NCBI RefSeq assembly: GCF_003626635.1
Contig: NZ_RAZT01000015.1
Span: 92,235 to 156,234, forward strand
From: Micromonospora musae
GTDB lineage: Bacteria > Actinomycetota > Actinomycetes > Mycobacteriales > Micromonosporaceae
Reading direction: 5' to 3'
DNA: 64,000 nt
Shown here: positions 7,067-18,910 of the stretch, in pieces
How positions within the stretch are numbered: position 1 is the first letter of the stretch
Layout: each line of letters opens with the position of its first letter
Position numbers and translations under genes: made by a program
Notes under the pieces: model-generated
Databases searched by the model: none
What the model was told of the DNA's origin: nothing
What the model saw: only the letters and a program-made list of their open reading frames with translations

Positions 7067-8029
7067 TCAGTCTGCCTCGCCGGCGCCCGGGCCGGAATCC
7101 CCCTCCTCGGCATCGAGCGCCTCCACGGCCGCCTCCACCTCACCGGTGCGCCGCCGGGCCGCGCTGAGCGCCCGCTCCGCCCCACGGCGGGCCAGCTTGG
7201 CCCGGCTCAGCTCCTGCTCGGCGACCGCCCGCCGCCGCTCCAGCTCGGCCAGTTCGGTCTCGATCTCGCCGAGGGCGGCGTCGCCGTCCTGCGCGACCTC
7301 CGCCGCGGCGGCCAGCTCCGCCTCGGCCCGCTCCTGGTCGGCACGGGCCTTCGCCAGCTCACGGTCCAACGCCCGACGTCGCCGGGCCCGTTCGGCGCGC
7401 GCCTCCCGCTCGGCGCGTTCCGCGGCCCGCTCGGCCGCCCGCCCGCCCGGTGTCCGCTGGGCGGGGGCTCGGCCGGCCTCCTGCCGCCGCTGCTCCTCCT
7501 CCTCGTCCTCGCCGCCGGTCACCAGGCGCAGCTGCGGGCGGGGCACCTCACCGAAGCCGGCGTAGCTGGCCGCCCGGAGCAGTCGGCCGGCGCGTATCTG
7601 CTCGGCGACCTCGGTGTCGGAGAGCGCTGCGTTGAGCGTCGCCTCCACCTCGGTCAGGGGCAGCTTCCCGGTCGACGGGGCGCCGGGCTCCTCGGCGGCC
7701 AGCTTGCGGACCTCGGCGAGGAGCGCGCCGACCACCGCCCGTCGCTGCGCGGAGAGTTCCCGTAGCCGGGGGCCACGCAGCTCCCGTTGCGCCGAGCGCA
7801 GCGCCTCGGCGAGCTGCGCGAGGTCGGCGACCAGCTCGGGTCGGCGGATGGCGAGCAGGTTCACCAGCCAGGCGGCCACCGTGGGGCGGCGCAGTCGGGC
7901 GATCTGACGGGCGGTCGCCGGGTCACCCGCCCGGCGCGCCTCCGCCGCGGCGGCGTCCCGAGCCGCGACGAACCGGTCCGGCGGCGTGCGGTAGAGCTGC
8001 TGGACGAGCTCGGGCGGGGGGCCGGGCAT
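7067..8029 (-). CDS. Alanine/arginine/glutamate-rich coiled-coil protein, function unknown
   Basis: A 320-residue hypothetical protein. The N-terminal half is a helical domain with conserved-looking blocks VAAWLVNLLAIRRPE and ELRGPRLRELSAQRRAVV. From about residue 185 to 305 the sequence is almost purely Ala, Arg and Glu in heptad-like pattern, predicting a long coiled coil. No signal peptide or membrane segment is seen. It lies 4 bp after the metallo-hydrolase stop, so the two are probably co-transcribed. I do not recognise a function. Confidence 0.65.
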   Translation of the reverse strand: MPGPPPELVQQLYRTPPDRFVAARDAAAAEARRAGDPATARQIARLRRPTVAAWLVNLLAIRRPELVADLAQLAEALRSAQRELRGPRLRELSAQRRAVVGALLAEVRKLAAEEPGAPSTGKLPLTEVEATLNAALSDTEVAEQIRAGRLLRAASYAGFGEVPRPQLRLVTGGEDEEEEQRRQEAGRAPAQRTPGGRAAERAAERAEREARAERARRRRALDRELAKARADQERAEAELAAAAEVAQDGDAALGEIETELAELERRRAVAEQELSRAKLARRGAERALSAARRRTGEVEAAVEALDAEEGDSGPGAGEAD

Positions 8030-8033
8030 CGGC

Positions 8034-8660
8034 TCAGGCGTCCAGCCGGGTGCCCGGTTCCAGCCGCCGGTAGTCCGTCCGGGAGAGGGCCGTGTACTGC
8101 CGGTCGAGCACGCCGAAGCCGTTCTCGTTGAGCAGCGCGTCGTGCAGGGCGTAGACGCGGCGGGGCGCGACCGCCCGGATGAAGTCGACCACCTCGGAGA
8201 ACTTCGACCAGGGGGCGTGGATCGGCGCGAAGAGCGTGTCGACCGGGAGGTCCGGCACCACCAGGGCGTCCCCGGGGTGGTAGACCACGTCGTTGATCAG
8301 GTATCCCAGGTTCTCCACCACCGGGATGTCCGGGTGGATCACGGCGTGCTGCCCGCCGTAGGCGCGGACGGCCACCCCGGCGGCGGTGAACGACTCGCCC
8401 GGCCGGACCGGCCGCAACACCTCGGCCGCGTCGCCGAGCGGCGCGGAGAGCGAAGCCGGCCCGTGCACCGGGAAGGGCCGCCGGTCGAGCTGGGCGGTGA
8501 TCGCCTGGAGGTTCAGGTGGTCCGGGTGCTCGTGGGTGATCAGCACCGCGTCCGCCCCGTCCAGCGCCGCGGGATCGCTGAAGCCGCCGGGGTCGATGAC
8601 GAGCACTCCCCCGTCGTGCTCCACCCGCAGGCAGGAGTGGGCGTACTTGGTGAGCTGCAT
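8034..8660 (-). CDS. MBL-fold metallo-hydrolase
   Basis: A 208-residue cytoplasmic enzyme of the beta-lactamase-like fold. The metal-binding motif THEHPDH is at residues 42-48, with further ligands expected in GGQHAV, YHPGDA and ALHDAL. This is the UlaG/RomA-like subgroup of small MBL hydrolases; natural substrate unknown. A ribosome site GGAG precedes the ATG, and GATAAT about 20 nt upstream is a good -10 candidate. It is the first gene of a minus-strand run and diverges from the DUF4349 gene. Confidence 0.82.
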   Translation of the reverse strand: MQLTKYAHSCLRVEHDGGVLVIDPGGFSDPAALDGADAVLITHEHPDHLNLQAITAQLDRRPFPVHGPASLSAPLGDAAEVLRPVRPGESFTAAGVAVRAYGGQHAVIHPDIPVVENLGYLINDVVYHPGDALVVPDLPVDTLFAPIHAPWSKFSEVVDFIRAVAPRRVYALHDALLNENGFGVLDRQYTALSRTDYRRLEPGTRLDA

Positions 8661-8772
8661 CGTGACTCCTCGATTATCGAATCGTGACGTCCTCAGCGCA
8701 GTCTGCCGGAACCGGCGTACTGACGCGCCGCGTCCGAGCTATCGGCCGTCGGGCGAGCGGAGGAGAGCTGAG

Positions 8773-9756
8773 ATGGACCTACGGGACAGGCGGCGTCGGG
8801 TGGTGCTGGTCGCGGCGCTGGTGGCGGCCCTCGCGGCGGGCGGTTGCAGCGCGTCCGGTGGAAGCGACGAGGCCACCTCGGCGGCCGGTGCGGGGACGGC
8901 GGAGCAGGGGCCGGCGGTCGCGCCGGACCAGGCGGGTGCGGGTGGTCCCGCCGCAGCCGGTACGGGAGCGCCGAACCTCCAGGTGGAGCAGCGCTCCATC
9001 ATCTACACCGGAACGATGCTGGTCCGGGTCGACGATGTGGACGCGGCGGCGCGCTCCGCCGTCGCGGCGGTCACCGCGGCCGGCGGCTTCGTCGGCGGCG
9101 ACCAGCGGACCAGTGTCGACGCCGACGCCCGGGCCGAGTTGAGCCTGCGGGTCCCGGCGGCGCGGTTCACCGGGATCGTCGACGAGCTGGCCGGGCTGGG
9201 CCGGCAGGAGCGGCGGGAGATCCGCACCGAGGACGTCACCGAGGAGACCATCGACCTGGACGCGCGGATCAGCACCCAGCGCGCCCGGGTGGAGAGCGGC
9301 CGGAAGCTGCTGGCCCGGGCCACCACGATCAGCGACCTGGTGTCGCTGGAGGGTGAGCTGGCGAAGCGGGAGGCGGACCTCGCCTCGTTGGAGGCGAAGA
9401 AGCGCCGGCTGGCCGACCTGACGGCGCTCTCCACCATCACGCTGACGCTGCTCGGGCCGGACGTGAGCACGGCGGACGAGGAGACCGAGCTGGGCTTCAC
9501 GGTCGGGCTGAGCGGCGGTTGGAAGGTCTTCCTGGCCTCGATGACCCTCCTGCTGACCGTGCTCGGCGCGCTGCTGCCGTGGCTGGTCGTGCTCGGCGTA
9601 CCGCTGGCGGTGCTGCTCGTGCTGCTGCGTCGCCGCCGGCGGCGGAACCCGCCGGCGGCGCCGGTCGGCGCGGCCCCTCCGCCGGGTGTCGGGCCGCAGC
9701 CCCCGCAGGTCAGCGGGGCGCAGCCTCCAGTGCCCGCAACGCGGTCTGCACCATGA
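8773..9756 (+). CDS. DUF4349 lipoprotein with C-terminal membrane segments
   Basis: A 327-residue exported protein. The signal peptide ends in a lipobox, LAAGGC, with the modified Cys near residue 23, followed by a Gly/Ala-rich linker. The DUF4349 domain runs from about 75 to 250 and contains a coiled-coil stretch (STQRARVESGRKLL to LASLEAKKRRLADL). A hydrophobic hairpin at about 260-300 ends in RRRRRR and a Pro-rich tail. The ATG at 8773 has GGAGAG upstream. Function is unknown. Its 3' end overlaps the convergent amidohydrolase gene by 47 bp. Confidence 0.8.
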   Translation: MDLRDRRRRVVLVAALVAALAAGGCSASGGSDEATSAAGAGTAEQGPAVAPDQAGAGGPAAAGTGAPNLQVEQRSIIYTGTMLVRVDDVDAAARSAVAAVTAAGGFVGGDQRTSVDADARAELSLRVPAARFTGIVDELAGLGRQERREIRTEDVTEETIDLDARISTQRARVESGRKLLARATTISDLVSLEGELAKREADLASLEAKKRRLADLTALSTITLTLLGPDVSTADEETELGFTVGLSGGWKVFLASMTLLLTVLGALLPWLVVLGVPLAVLLVLLRRRRRRNPPAAPVGAAPPPGVGPQPPQVSGAQPPVPATRSAP

Positions 9757-10972
9757 CCCGGATGCCGACGGGGATCGCCCGCTCGTCCACGTCGAACGAC
9801 GCGCGGTGCAGGTCGACGTTGGGTCCGGACCGGCCGACGCCGAGCCGGGCCAGCGCGCCGGGGACGTACTCCAGATACCAGGAGAAGTCCTCGCCGCCCA
9901 TGCTCTGCGGGGTCTCCGCGACCCCCTCGGAGCCGAGGGCCGCGCTGGTGGCGGCGGTGAGGATCTGGATCGCCTTGGCGTCGTTGCTGACCGGCGGCCG
10001 GCCGCGGAGGTACTCCAGGTCGACAGTGGCGCCGGTCGGCGCGACCACGTCCCGGACCACCTGGCCGACGATCTTCGGCGCGAGTTCCCAGGTGTCGCGG
10101 TCCATCACCCGCAGGGTGCCGGCCGCGCACGCCTCGGACGGGATGACGTTGTAGCGGGTGCCGGCCGAGGCGTGGCCGAAGACCAGCAGCAGCCCGCTGT
10201 TGGCCGGCACGCGCCGGCTGACCAGGGCGGGCACCTCGGTGATGAGCCGGCCGAGCGCGTCGACCAGGTCGACGGTCAGGTGCGGACGCGCGGTGTGCCC
10301 GCCCGGCCCGGTGAGCCGGACGGTGACGTTGTCGGCGGCCGCGGTGATCGGACCGACCCGCAGGCCGATCCGGCCGACCGGCAGGTTGGGGTCGCAGTGC
10401 AGCGCGAAGATCTGCACCACGTCGTCCAGGCCCCCGGCCTCGATGACCTCGAGGGAACCGCAGGGCAGGATCTCCTCGGCCGGCTGGAAGATCAGCCTGA
10501 CCCGGCCGTTGAGCGCGCCACGCTCGGCGAGCTGGCCGAGCAGCATCCCGACGCCGAGCATGATCGTCGTGTGCACGTCGTGGCCGCACGCGTGGCAGAC
10601 GCCGTCCACGGTGGAGTGGTACGGCACGTCCTTGACGTCGGTCAGCGGCAGCGCGTCGATGTCGGCGCGGAGCGCGACCACCGGGCCGTCGGGGCGGCCG
10701 TCGATGTCGCAGATCACCCCGTTGCCCTTGGGCAGCAGCCGCGGGTTGAGGCCGGCCATCGTGAGTTCCCGGGCGATCAGCGCCGCGGTGTCGAACTCCT
10801 GCCCGGAGAGCTCCGGGTGGGCGTGGATGTGACGGCGGGTCGCGATGAGGCCGGGTACGCGAAGGGCGAGCAGATCGTCCAGCTCGAACGGCAGGGGTTG
10901 GGACCCGGATGGCGTCTCCGGCCAGGACGACGCCAGCTGGCTGCCAGTGGGCAGCGTCAACGCACTCGTCAC
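9710..10972 (-). CDS. M20 family amidohydrolase (indole-acetyl-amino-acid hydrolase type)
   Basis: Metal-dependent amidohydrolase of 420 residues. Visible family motifs are RRHIHAHPELSGQEF at the N-terminus, the ligand pair in CHACGHDVHT, QPAEE, the dimerisation-domain GPGGHTARPH, and the last ligand region ESMGGEDF-like QSMGGEDFSWYL. The GTG at 10972 gives a normal-length protein. The same frame is open upstream to 11167, where an excellent AGGAGGT (11166-11172) precedes ATG 11155, which would add 61 residues with codon use unlike the rest. The start is therefore uncertain. Substrates of the family include N-acyl amino acids. Confidence 0.85.
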   Translation of the reverse strand: MTSALTLPTGSQLASSWPETPSGSQPLPFELDDLLALRVPGLIATRRHIHAHPELSGQEFDTAALIARELTMAGLNPRLLPKGNGVICDIDGRPDGPVVALRADIDALPLTDVKDVPYHSTVDGVCHACGHDVHTTIMLGVGMLLGQLAERGALNGRVRLIFQPAEEILPCGSLEVIEAGGLDDVVQIFALHCDPNLPVGRIGLRVGPITAAADNVTVRLTGPGGHTARPHLTVDLVDALGRLITEVPALVSRRVPANSGLLLVFGHASAGTRYNVIPSEACAAGTLRVMDRDTWELAPKIVGQVVRDVVAPTGATVDLEYLRGRPPVSNDAKAIQILTAATSAALGSEGVAETPQSMGGEDFSWYLEYVPGALARLGVGRSGPNVDLHRASFDVDERAIPVGIRVMVQTALRALEAAPR

Positions 10973-11165
10973 GTCGAAATCTCGTTCGTTAGTGATGGAT
11001 GGATCATCATGAACAGCAGACAGCCTAGACCTCCGCCGGTGACGCTGCGCAACCTCGTTCCGGTAGTGATCGGAACGCGCAGAGTCACGAATGCCCTGCT
11101 GGGAGCGCTCGGAAGTCAGCGGCACAGCAGGTAGATCGCGTTCGGACGCTGCCATCTGCCGCATC

Positions 11166-11172
11166 ACCTCCT
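11166..11172 (-). promoter_or_regulatory. Strong Shine-Dalgarno far upstream of the amidohydrolase
   Basis: AGGAGGT on the minus strand, 10 nt before ATG 11155 that is in frame with the M20 gene. It either marks the true start or the start of a short upstream coding segment. Confidence 0.45.
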
Positions 11173-11587
11173 ACAACGCGTAACCGATCCATGGTCACGA
11201 GATCGAGCACTGCCACTCAGGGCCTTCGTTGCGAATTGTCGCATTAGTCAGCTTGATGAACATACACTCCGCCAATTAGCCGACCACTCTCCGCAACGAG
11301 CCGGACAGACGCTCACATGTGCCCGCGCACCGGAAGCGCACACGGTGTCCGTTCCGTTCACCCGGCCGGGGTACCCGCAAACCCCGCGGGCACACACCAC
11401 GCGGAGATGGGGCAGCGTCGCCCCGCGACGTACGACGGCGTCGCGCGTACCGTGCCCGGGGGCCGGCGACGGGATGCGCCTACCCCGACTCTAGCGCTGC
11501 GCGAACGCAGCGAAATAGCGCCTGACCAGCTAAAACGCGACAGCCGACCGGACGGTGCGCGGCTGCCGGCGGCGGTCGGCGGGACGG
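11173..11587. other. Intergenic region, no gene seen
   Basis: The first 130 bp (about 11170-11300) are notably AT-richer than the surroundings and probably hold the minus-strand promoter of the amidohydrolase. The rest is GC-rich with no recognisable gene, RNA or strong hairpin. Confidence 0.5.
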
Positions 11588-13171
<1,584 letters not shown>

Positions 13172-13372
13172 CACCGGATGGTAGGAGCCACGACGGCCGG
13201 GGGTGAGGGAGCACGCACACCGAGTCCCGGAAGTTCGACCGGACGTGAACGGCCGGGTACGTACCGTTGACTTCGATAAACGTCCGAGCGTCGGCTTTCG
13301 CATCGGGCGTCGGAACAAGCAAGATAGGGAGGTTGTGTCCCAGCCCCCTCGATATCCCCCGGTGGCTTTTCT

Positions 13373-15427
<2,055 letters not shown>

Positions 15428-15498
15428 GCTGGGCTACGGCGGCAGTGGCGTGACCGGCTGAGCCGGAGGGAAGTGTCGGCGGTGCTCCGCCGGCGTGC

Positions 15499-15504
15499 TA
15501 TCAA
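15499..15504 (+). promoter_or_regulatory. Possible -10 element of leaderless phosphomutase promoter
   Basis: TATCAA preceded by TG (extended -10 form) ends 5 nt before ATG 15510; the AAGAGG just before the ATG is too close to act as a normal ribosome site. Confidence 0.3.
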
Positions 15505-15509
15505 GAGGC

Positions 15510-17177
15510 ATGCCGGCGGAGACCACTGACATCGACGACATTCGCGAGCAAGCGCGGCGCTGGCTCGACGACGACCCGGATCCGGCGAGCCGGACGGAGC
15601 TACAGGCGGTCCTCGACCGCTTGCCGGCGAGCGCCCCGGACCTCGCCGACCGGTTCTCCGGTCCGCTGACCTTCGGCACCGCCGGCCTGCGTGGGCCGCT
15701 GCGGGCCGGGCCGAACGGGATGAACCTCGCGGTGGTCACCCAGGCCGCCGCCGGGCTGGTCGGCTGGCTCGCCGCCCAGGGCGGCACCGGTCCGCTGGTG
15801 ATCGGGTACGACGCCCGGCACGGTTCCCGGGAGTTCGCCGAACGCACCGCCCAGATCGCCACCGGGGCAGGACGGCCCGCGCTGCTGCTGCCCCGGCCGC
15901 TGCCGACCCCCGTGCTCGCGTACGCGGTACGCCGGCTCGACGCGGTGGCCGGGGTGATGGTCACCGCCAGTCACAATCCGCCGCAGGACAACGGCTACAA
16001 GGTCTACCTCGGCGCGCAGCTGGGCGGGTCGCTCGGCGCCGGCGCGCAGATCGTGCCGCCCGCCGACGCCGGGATCGAGGCCGCCATCCGGGCCGTCGGC
16101 CCGCTGACCGAGGTGCCGCTCGGCCCGCCCGGTCAGGTGCTCGGCGACGACCTGGTCGCCTCCTACGTGCAACAGGTCGCGTCGGTGATCGCGCCGGACG
16201 GCTCCCGGGACCTCGCCGTGGCGTACACCCCGCTGCACGGGGTGGGTGCGGCCGTCCTGACCGCGGCCTTCGCCCGGGCCGGCTTCCCGGTGCCGGGGAT
16301 CGTGCCCGAGCAGGCCGAACCGGATCCGGAGTTCCCCACCGTCTCCTTCCCCAACCCGGAGGAGCCGGGCGCGGTGGACCTGCTGGTGGGGCTCGCGAAC
16401 GCGACCGACGCGGACCTCGCCGTCGCGAACGACCCGGACGCGGACCGCTGCGCGGTGGCGGTACGCGACGGTGGATCCGGCTGGCGGATGCTCCGCGGTG
16501 ACGAGGTGGGGGTACTCCTCGCCGACCACCTGATGCGGCGCGGGGTCAAGGGGCTCTACGCCACCACGATCGTGTCGTCGTCACTGCTGCGGGCGATGTG
16601 CGCCGCGCGCGGACTGCCGTACGACGAGACGCTGACCGGGTTCAAGTGGATCGTCCGGGCGGGCGGCGGTACGGAGCCGCTGGTCTTCGGGTACGAGGAG
16701 GCGCTCGGCTACTGCGTCGCGCCGGAACTCGTCCGCGACAAGGACGGGATCAGCGCCGCGCTGACCGTCGCCGAACTGGCCGCCGGGCTGAAGGCGCAGG
16801 GGCGCTCCCTGACCGACCGGCTCGACGAGCTGGCCGCCGAGTTCGGGGTGCACCACACCGACCAGCTCTCGGTGCGGGTGGACGATCTGCGGCAGATCGC
16901 CGACGCGATGGCCCGGATCAGGGCGGCCACGCCGACGGCGCTGCTCGGGCAGCCGGTCGACACGGCCGAGGACCTGCTCCCCGAGGCGGACGTGGTGATC
17001 CTGCGTACCGCCACGGCGCGGGTGGTGATCCGTCCCTCCGGTACCGAGCCGAAGCTGAAGGCGTACCTGGAGGTGGTGGAGCCGGTCACCGGCGGCGACG
17101 TCCCCGCCGCCCGCACCCGCGCCCAGCAGGCAATCACCCGCCTCCGCACAGAGATCGCCACCGCCCTAAACCTCTGA
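15510..17177 (+). CDS. Phosphohexomutase (phosphoglucomutase/phosphomannomutase family)
   Basis: Interconverts hexose 1- and 6-phosphates; 555 residues. All four alpha-D-phosphohexomutase loops are visible: the phosphoserine loop VTASHNPPQDNGYK, the metal loop NDPDADRCAVA, the sugar-binding loop FGYEEALGYC and the phosphate-binding loop RPSGTEPKLKAYLE. The length and order match the actinobacterial PmmB/deoxyribomutase-like branch, which often lies near nucleoside catabolism genes, as here with upp and deoC 1-2 kb away; a phosphopentomutase role is therefore possible. ATG 15510 is preferred to the GTG at 15495. Confidence 0.88.
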   Translation: MPAETTDIDDIREQARRWLDDDPDPASRTELQAVLDRLPASAPDLADRFSGPLTFGTAGLRGPLRAGPNGMNLAVVTQAAAGLVGWLAAQGGTGPLVIGYDARHGSREFAERTAQIATGAGRPALLLPRPLPTPVLAYAVRRLDAVAGVMVTASHNPPQDNGYKVYLGAQLGGSLGAGAQIVPPADAGIEAAIRAVGPLTEVPLGPPGQVLGDDLVASYVQQVASVIAPDGSRDLAVAYTPLHGVGAAVLTAAFARAGFPVPGIVPEQAEPDPEFPTVSFPNPEEPGAVDLLVGLANATDADLAVANDPDADRCAVAVRDGGSGWRMLRGDEVGVLLADHLMRRGVKGLYATTIVSSSLLRAMCAARGLPYDETLTGFKWIVRAGGGTEPLVFGYEEALGYCVAPELVRDKDGISAALTVAELAAGLKAQGRSLTDRLDELAAEFGVHHTDQLSVRVDDLRQIADAMARIRAATPTALLGQPVDTAEDLLPEADVVILRTATARVVIRPSGTEPKLKAYLEVVEPVTGGDVPAARTRAQQAITRLRTEIATALNL

Positions 17178-17193
17178 CCCCACCCCTGTCGGT

Positions 17194-17253
17194 GTTGATC
17201 AAGAGCTTTGCGTCAGGAATCGCGGGGAACCTGACGCAAAGCTCTTGATCAAC
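17194..17253. terminator. Perfect 24-bp inverted repeat between convergent genes
   Basis: Arms of 24 bp, starting GTTGATCAAGAGCTTTGC and perfectly complementary, separated by 12 nt. It lies 16 bp after the phosphomutase stop and faces the GPP34 gene, so it can terminate both. Each arm also contains the 8-bp palindrome TTGATCAA. No U tract. Confidence 0.6.
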
Positions 17254-17308
17254 CGGGCGGGGGTCCGGGAAAGCGGGGGGGCGGGGGGGACGGGGTGGGG
17301 GGTGGGGG
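17254..17308 (+). other. G-tract region, potential G-quadruplex
   Basis: Plus strand carries at least six runs of 3-7 G in 55 bp, ending at the stop codon of the GPP34 gene. The transcript of the phosphomutase side would be G-rich and could fold as a quadruplex directly after the terminator hairpin. Confidence 0.5.
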
Positions 17309-17986
17309 TTAGCGGCGGGGGCCGAGGGCGGCGTCGACTGCCTGCGCCAGGGCGGCGACGACCAGGCCCACCGAGGGACGGACCACCGAGTCGTCCAGGC
17401 TGACCTCGCCGGAGAAACCGGCGCCGGTCGCGATCTCGGCCAGCCGGTGGCGGGCGGTCTCGGCGGCCTCCCCGCTCACCCCGAGCGCGGACTCCATGCG
17501 CAGCACCGCGACGAGCGTGGCCAGCGCGGCGGTCCGCTCGTCCGGGGCAACCCCGCTGGTGAGCGCGTCGGCCAGCCGGTGCCGGGTGTCGGCCTCGACG
17601 GTGGCGTCCAGCACCGGGTAGCGGTGCACGTGGATGAAGCCCAGTTCGGTCTCCTCCACGTCCCGGACCACGCCCTGGCTGCACAGGTCACCCAGGATCC
17701 GGTCGCGAAGGCCGTGCCGGAGCCGCTGCACCCAGGAGGACGGGGTGTGCGGGGTGTCCTCGGCTATTCGGGCCAGCACACCATCGGCGACCGCCTCCCC
17801 GGTGGGCGTCGGGTCGACCGCCGTCAGGTTCCCGTCGGCGTACGCGATCCGGCCCGCGAGCGCCAACTCGATCAGTACCGCCGCGGCCATCCCCAGGTCG
17901 AGGCTGATCCGCGGCATCGTCGCCTTGCCCGTCTCGTCGTCGTACGCGAGGAGCAGCAGCTCTTCGGCGAGCGCAACACCAGTCAT
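17309..17986 (-). CDS. GPP34/GOLPH3 family protein
   Basis: A 225-residue protein of the GPP34 family, whose eukaryotic members (GOLPH3) bind phosphoinositides; many actinomycetes have several copies of unknown role. Characteristic N-terminal pattern LAEELLLLAYDDETGK is followed by a helical core with LIELALAGRI and a beta hairpin region. No signal peptide or membrane span. Start ATG 17986; TAGCGT 8 nt before it suggests a nearly leaderless transcript. Neighbours do not indicate a pathway. Confidence 0.8.
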   Translation of the reverse strand: MTGVALAEELLLLAYDDETGKATMPRISLDLGMAAAVLIELALAGRIAYADGNLTAVDPTPTGEAVADGVLARIAEDTPHTPSSWVQRLRHGLRDRILGDLCSQGVVRDVEETELGFIHVHRYPVLDATVEADTRHRLADALTSGVAPDERTAALATLVAVLRMESALGVSGEAAETARHRLAEIATGAGFSGEVSLDDSVVRPSVGLVVAALAQAVDAALGPRR

Positions 17987-18062
17987 GGCCGCAGACGCTA
18001 TCCCGTCCCCGCACCCCCCGCACCGGGCGCGCCGTCGCACCCCCGGGGTCGCGCGCTCGTTC

Positions 18063-18110
18063 ACGACAGAGAGGGCTCATTCAGCGTGGAATGAGCCCTC
18101 TCTGTCGTGC
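18063..18110. terminator. Perfect 21-bp inverted repeat downstream of upp
   Basis: Arms of 21 bp beginning CACGACAGAGAGGGCTCATT with a 6-nt loop, 42 bp beyond the upp stop codon. It probably terminates the leftward upp transcript and precedes the GPP34 promoter. Confidence 0.6.
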
Positions 18111-18151
18111 GATGTGGCCGCCGCCGGCTCGGCGCGGTGACGGCGCGGGGG

Positions 18152-18784
18152 TCAGAAGCGGGGCATGCCGCCGAACTGGCGGTCGCCGGCGTCGCCGAGG
18201 CCGGGGACGATGAACCTCTCGTCGTTGAGACCCTCGTCGATCGAGGCGGTAACCAGGCGCATCGGCAGACCGGAGCGTTGCAGCCGTTCGATGCCGGCCG
18301 GCGCGGCGAGCACGCAGAGGACGGTGATGTCGGTGCAGCCCCTGTCGGCGAGCAGGCGGCAGCAGTGCTCCAGCGATCCGCCGGTCGCGAGCATCGGGTC
18401 CAGCACCAGCACCGGCAGGCCGCTCAGGTCCCGGGGCAGCGACTCCATGTACGCGCGCGGCTCGAACGTCTTCTCGTCCCGGGCCAGCCCCACGAAGCCC
18501 ATCGAGGACTCGGGCAGCAGGCCCAACGCGGCGTCGGCCATCCCCAGACCGGCCCGCAGCACCGGCACCAGCAGCGGCGGGTTCGCCAGCCGGGTGCCGT
18601 CGGTGCCGGTGACCGGCGTCTGAATGTCGTACCGCTCGACCGGGAAGGAGCGCGCCGCCTCGTACACCAGCATGGTGGTGAGTTCGTGCAGCGCCGCCCG
18701 GAAGGAGGCGGAGTCGGTGCGCTCGTCCCGCATGGCGGTCAGCCGGGACTGCGCCAGCGGGTGGTCAATGACGTGTACATCCAC
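18152..18784 (-). CDS. upp: Uracil phosphoribosyltransferase
   Basis: Converts uracil and PRPP to UMP (pyrimidine salvage, cytoplasmic). 210 residues, the standard length. The PRPP-binding loop is seen as VLVLDPMLATGGSLEHCC, and the uracil-binding C-terminus ends GLGDAGDRQFGGMPRF. MDVHVIDHPLAQ at the N-terminus is typical, supporting the ATG at 18784. It is divergent from deoC across 126 bp; TAGGTT lies about 12 nt upstream of the start as -10 candidate. With deoC, deoA, cdd and add in the same window it forms part of nucleobase and nucleoside salvage. Confidence 0.95.
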   Translation of the reverse strand: MDVHVIDHPLAQSRLTAMRDERTDSASFRAALHELTTMLVYEAARSFPVERYDIQTPVTGTDGTRLANPPLLVPVLRAGLGMADAALGLLPESSMGFVGLARDEKTFEPRAYMESLPRDLSGLPVLVLDPMLATGGSLEHCCRLLADRGCTDITVLCVLAAPAGIERLQRSGLPMRLVTASIDEGLNDERFIVPGLGDAGDRQFGGMPRF

Positions 18785-18897
18785 GATCGCTCAACCTACC
18801 GAACGGCCCGGCGCCGGCGTGCGGGGTGCGGCGCAGGGGCGACGCCGCTCACCCGTACCACCCGAACGTGACCAAGATCACTGGGTCGATGGATGCG

Positions 18898-18903
18898 TAG
18901 ACT
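18898..18903 (+). promoter_or_regulatory. -10 element of leaderless deoC promoter
   Basis: TAGACT ends 7 nt before ATG 18911; the bases between (TCCCTGC) contain no ribosome site. Confidence 0.45.
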
Positions 18904-18910
18904 TCCCTGC

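Noticed and set aside
9003..10589. 528-residue minus-strand frame
   Set aside because: Lies across the DUF4349 and M20 genes in the wrong frame; composition is low-complexity Arg/Ala/Pro with no family resemblance.
11190..11290. Short minus-strand ORF (MFIKLTNATIRNEG...) upstream of the amidohydrolase
   Set aside because: No ribosome site or homology; region is better explained as an AT-rich promoter.
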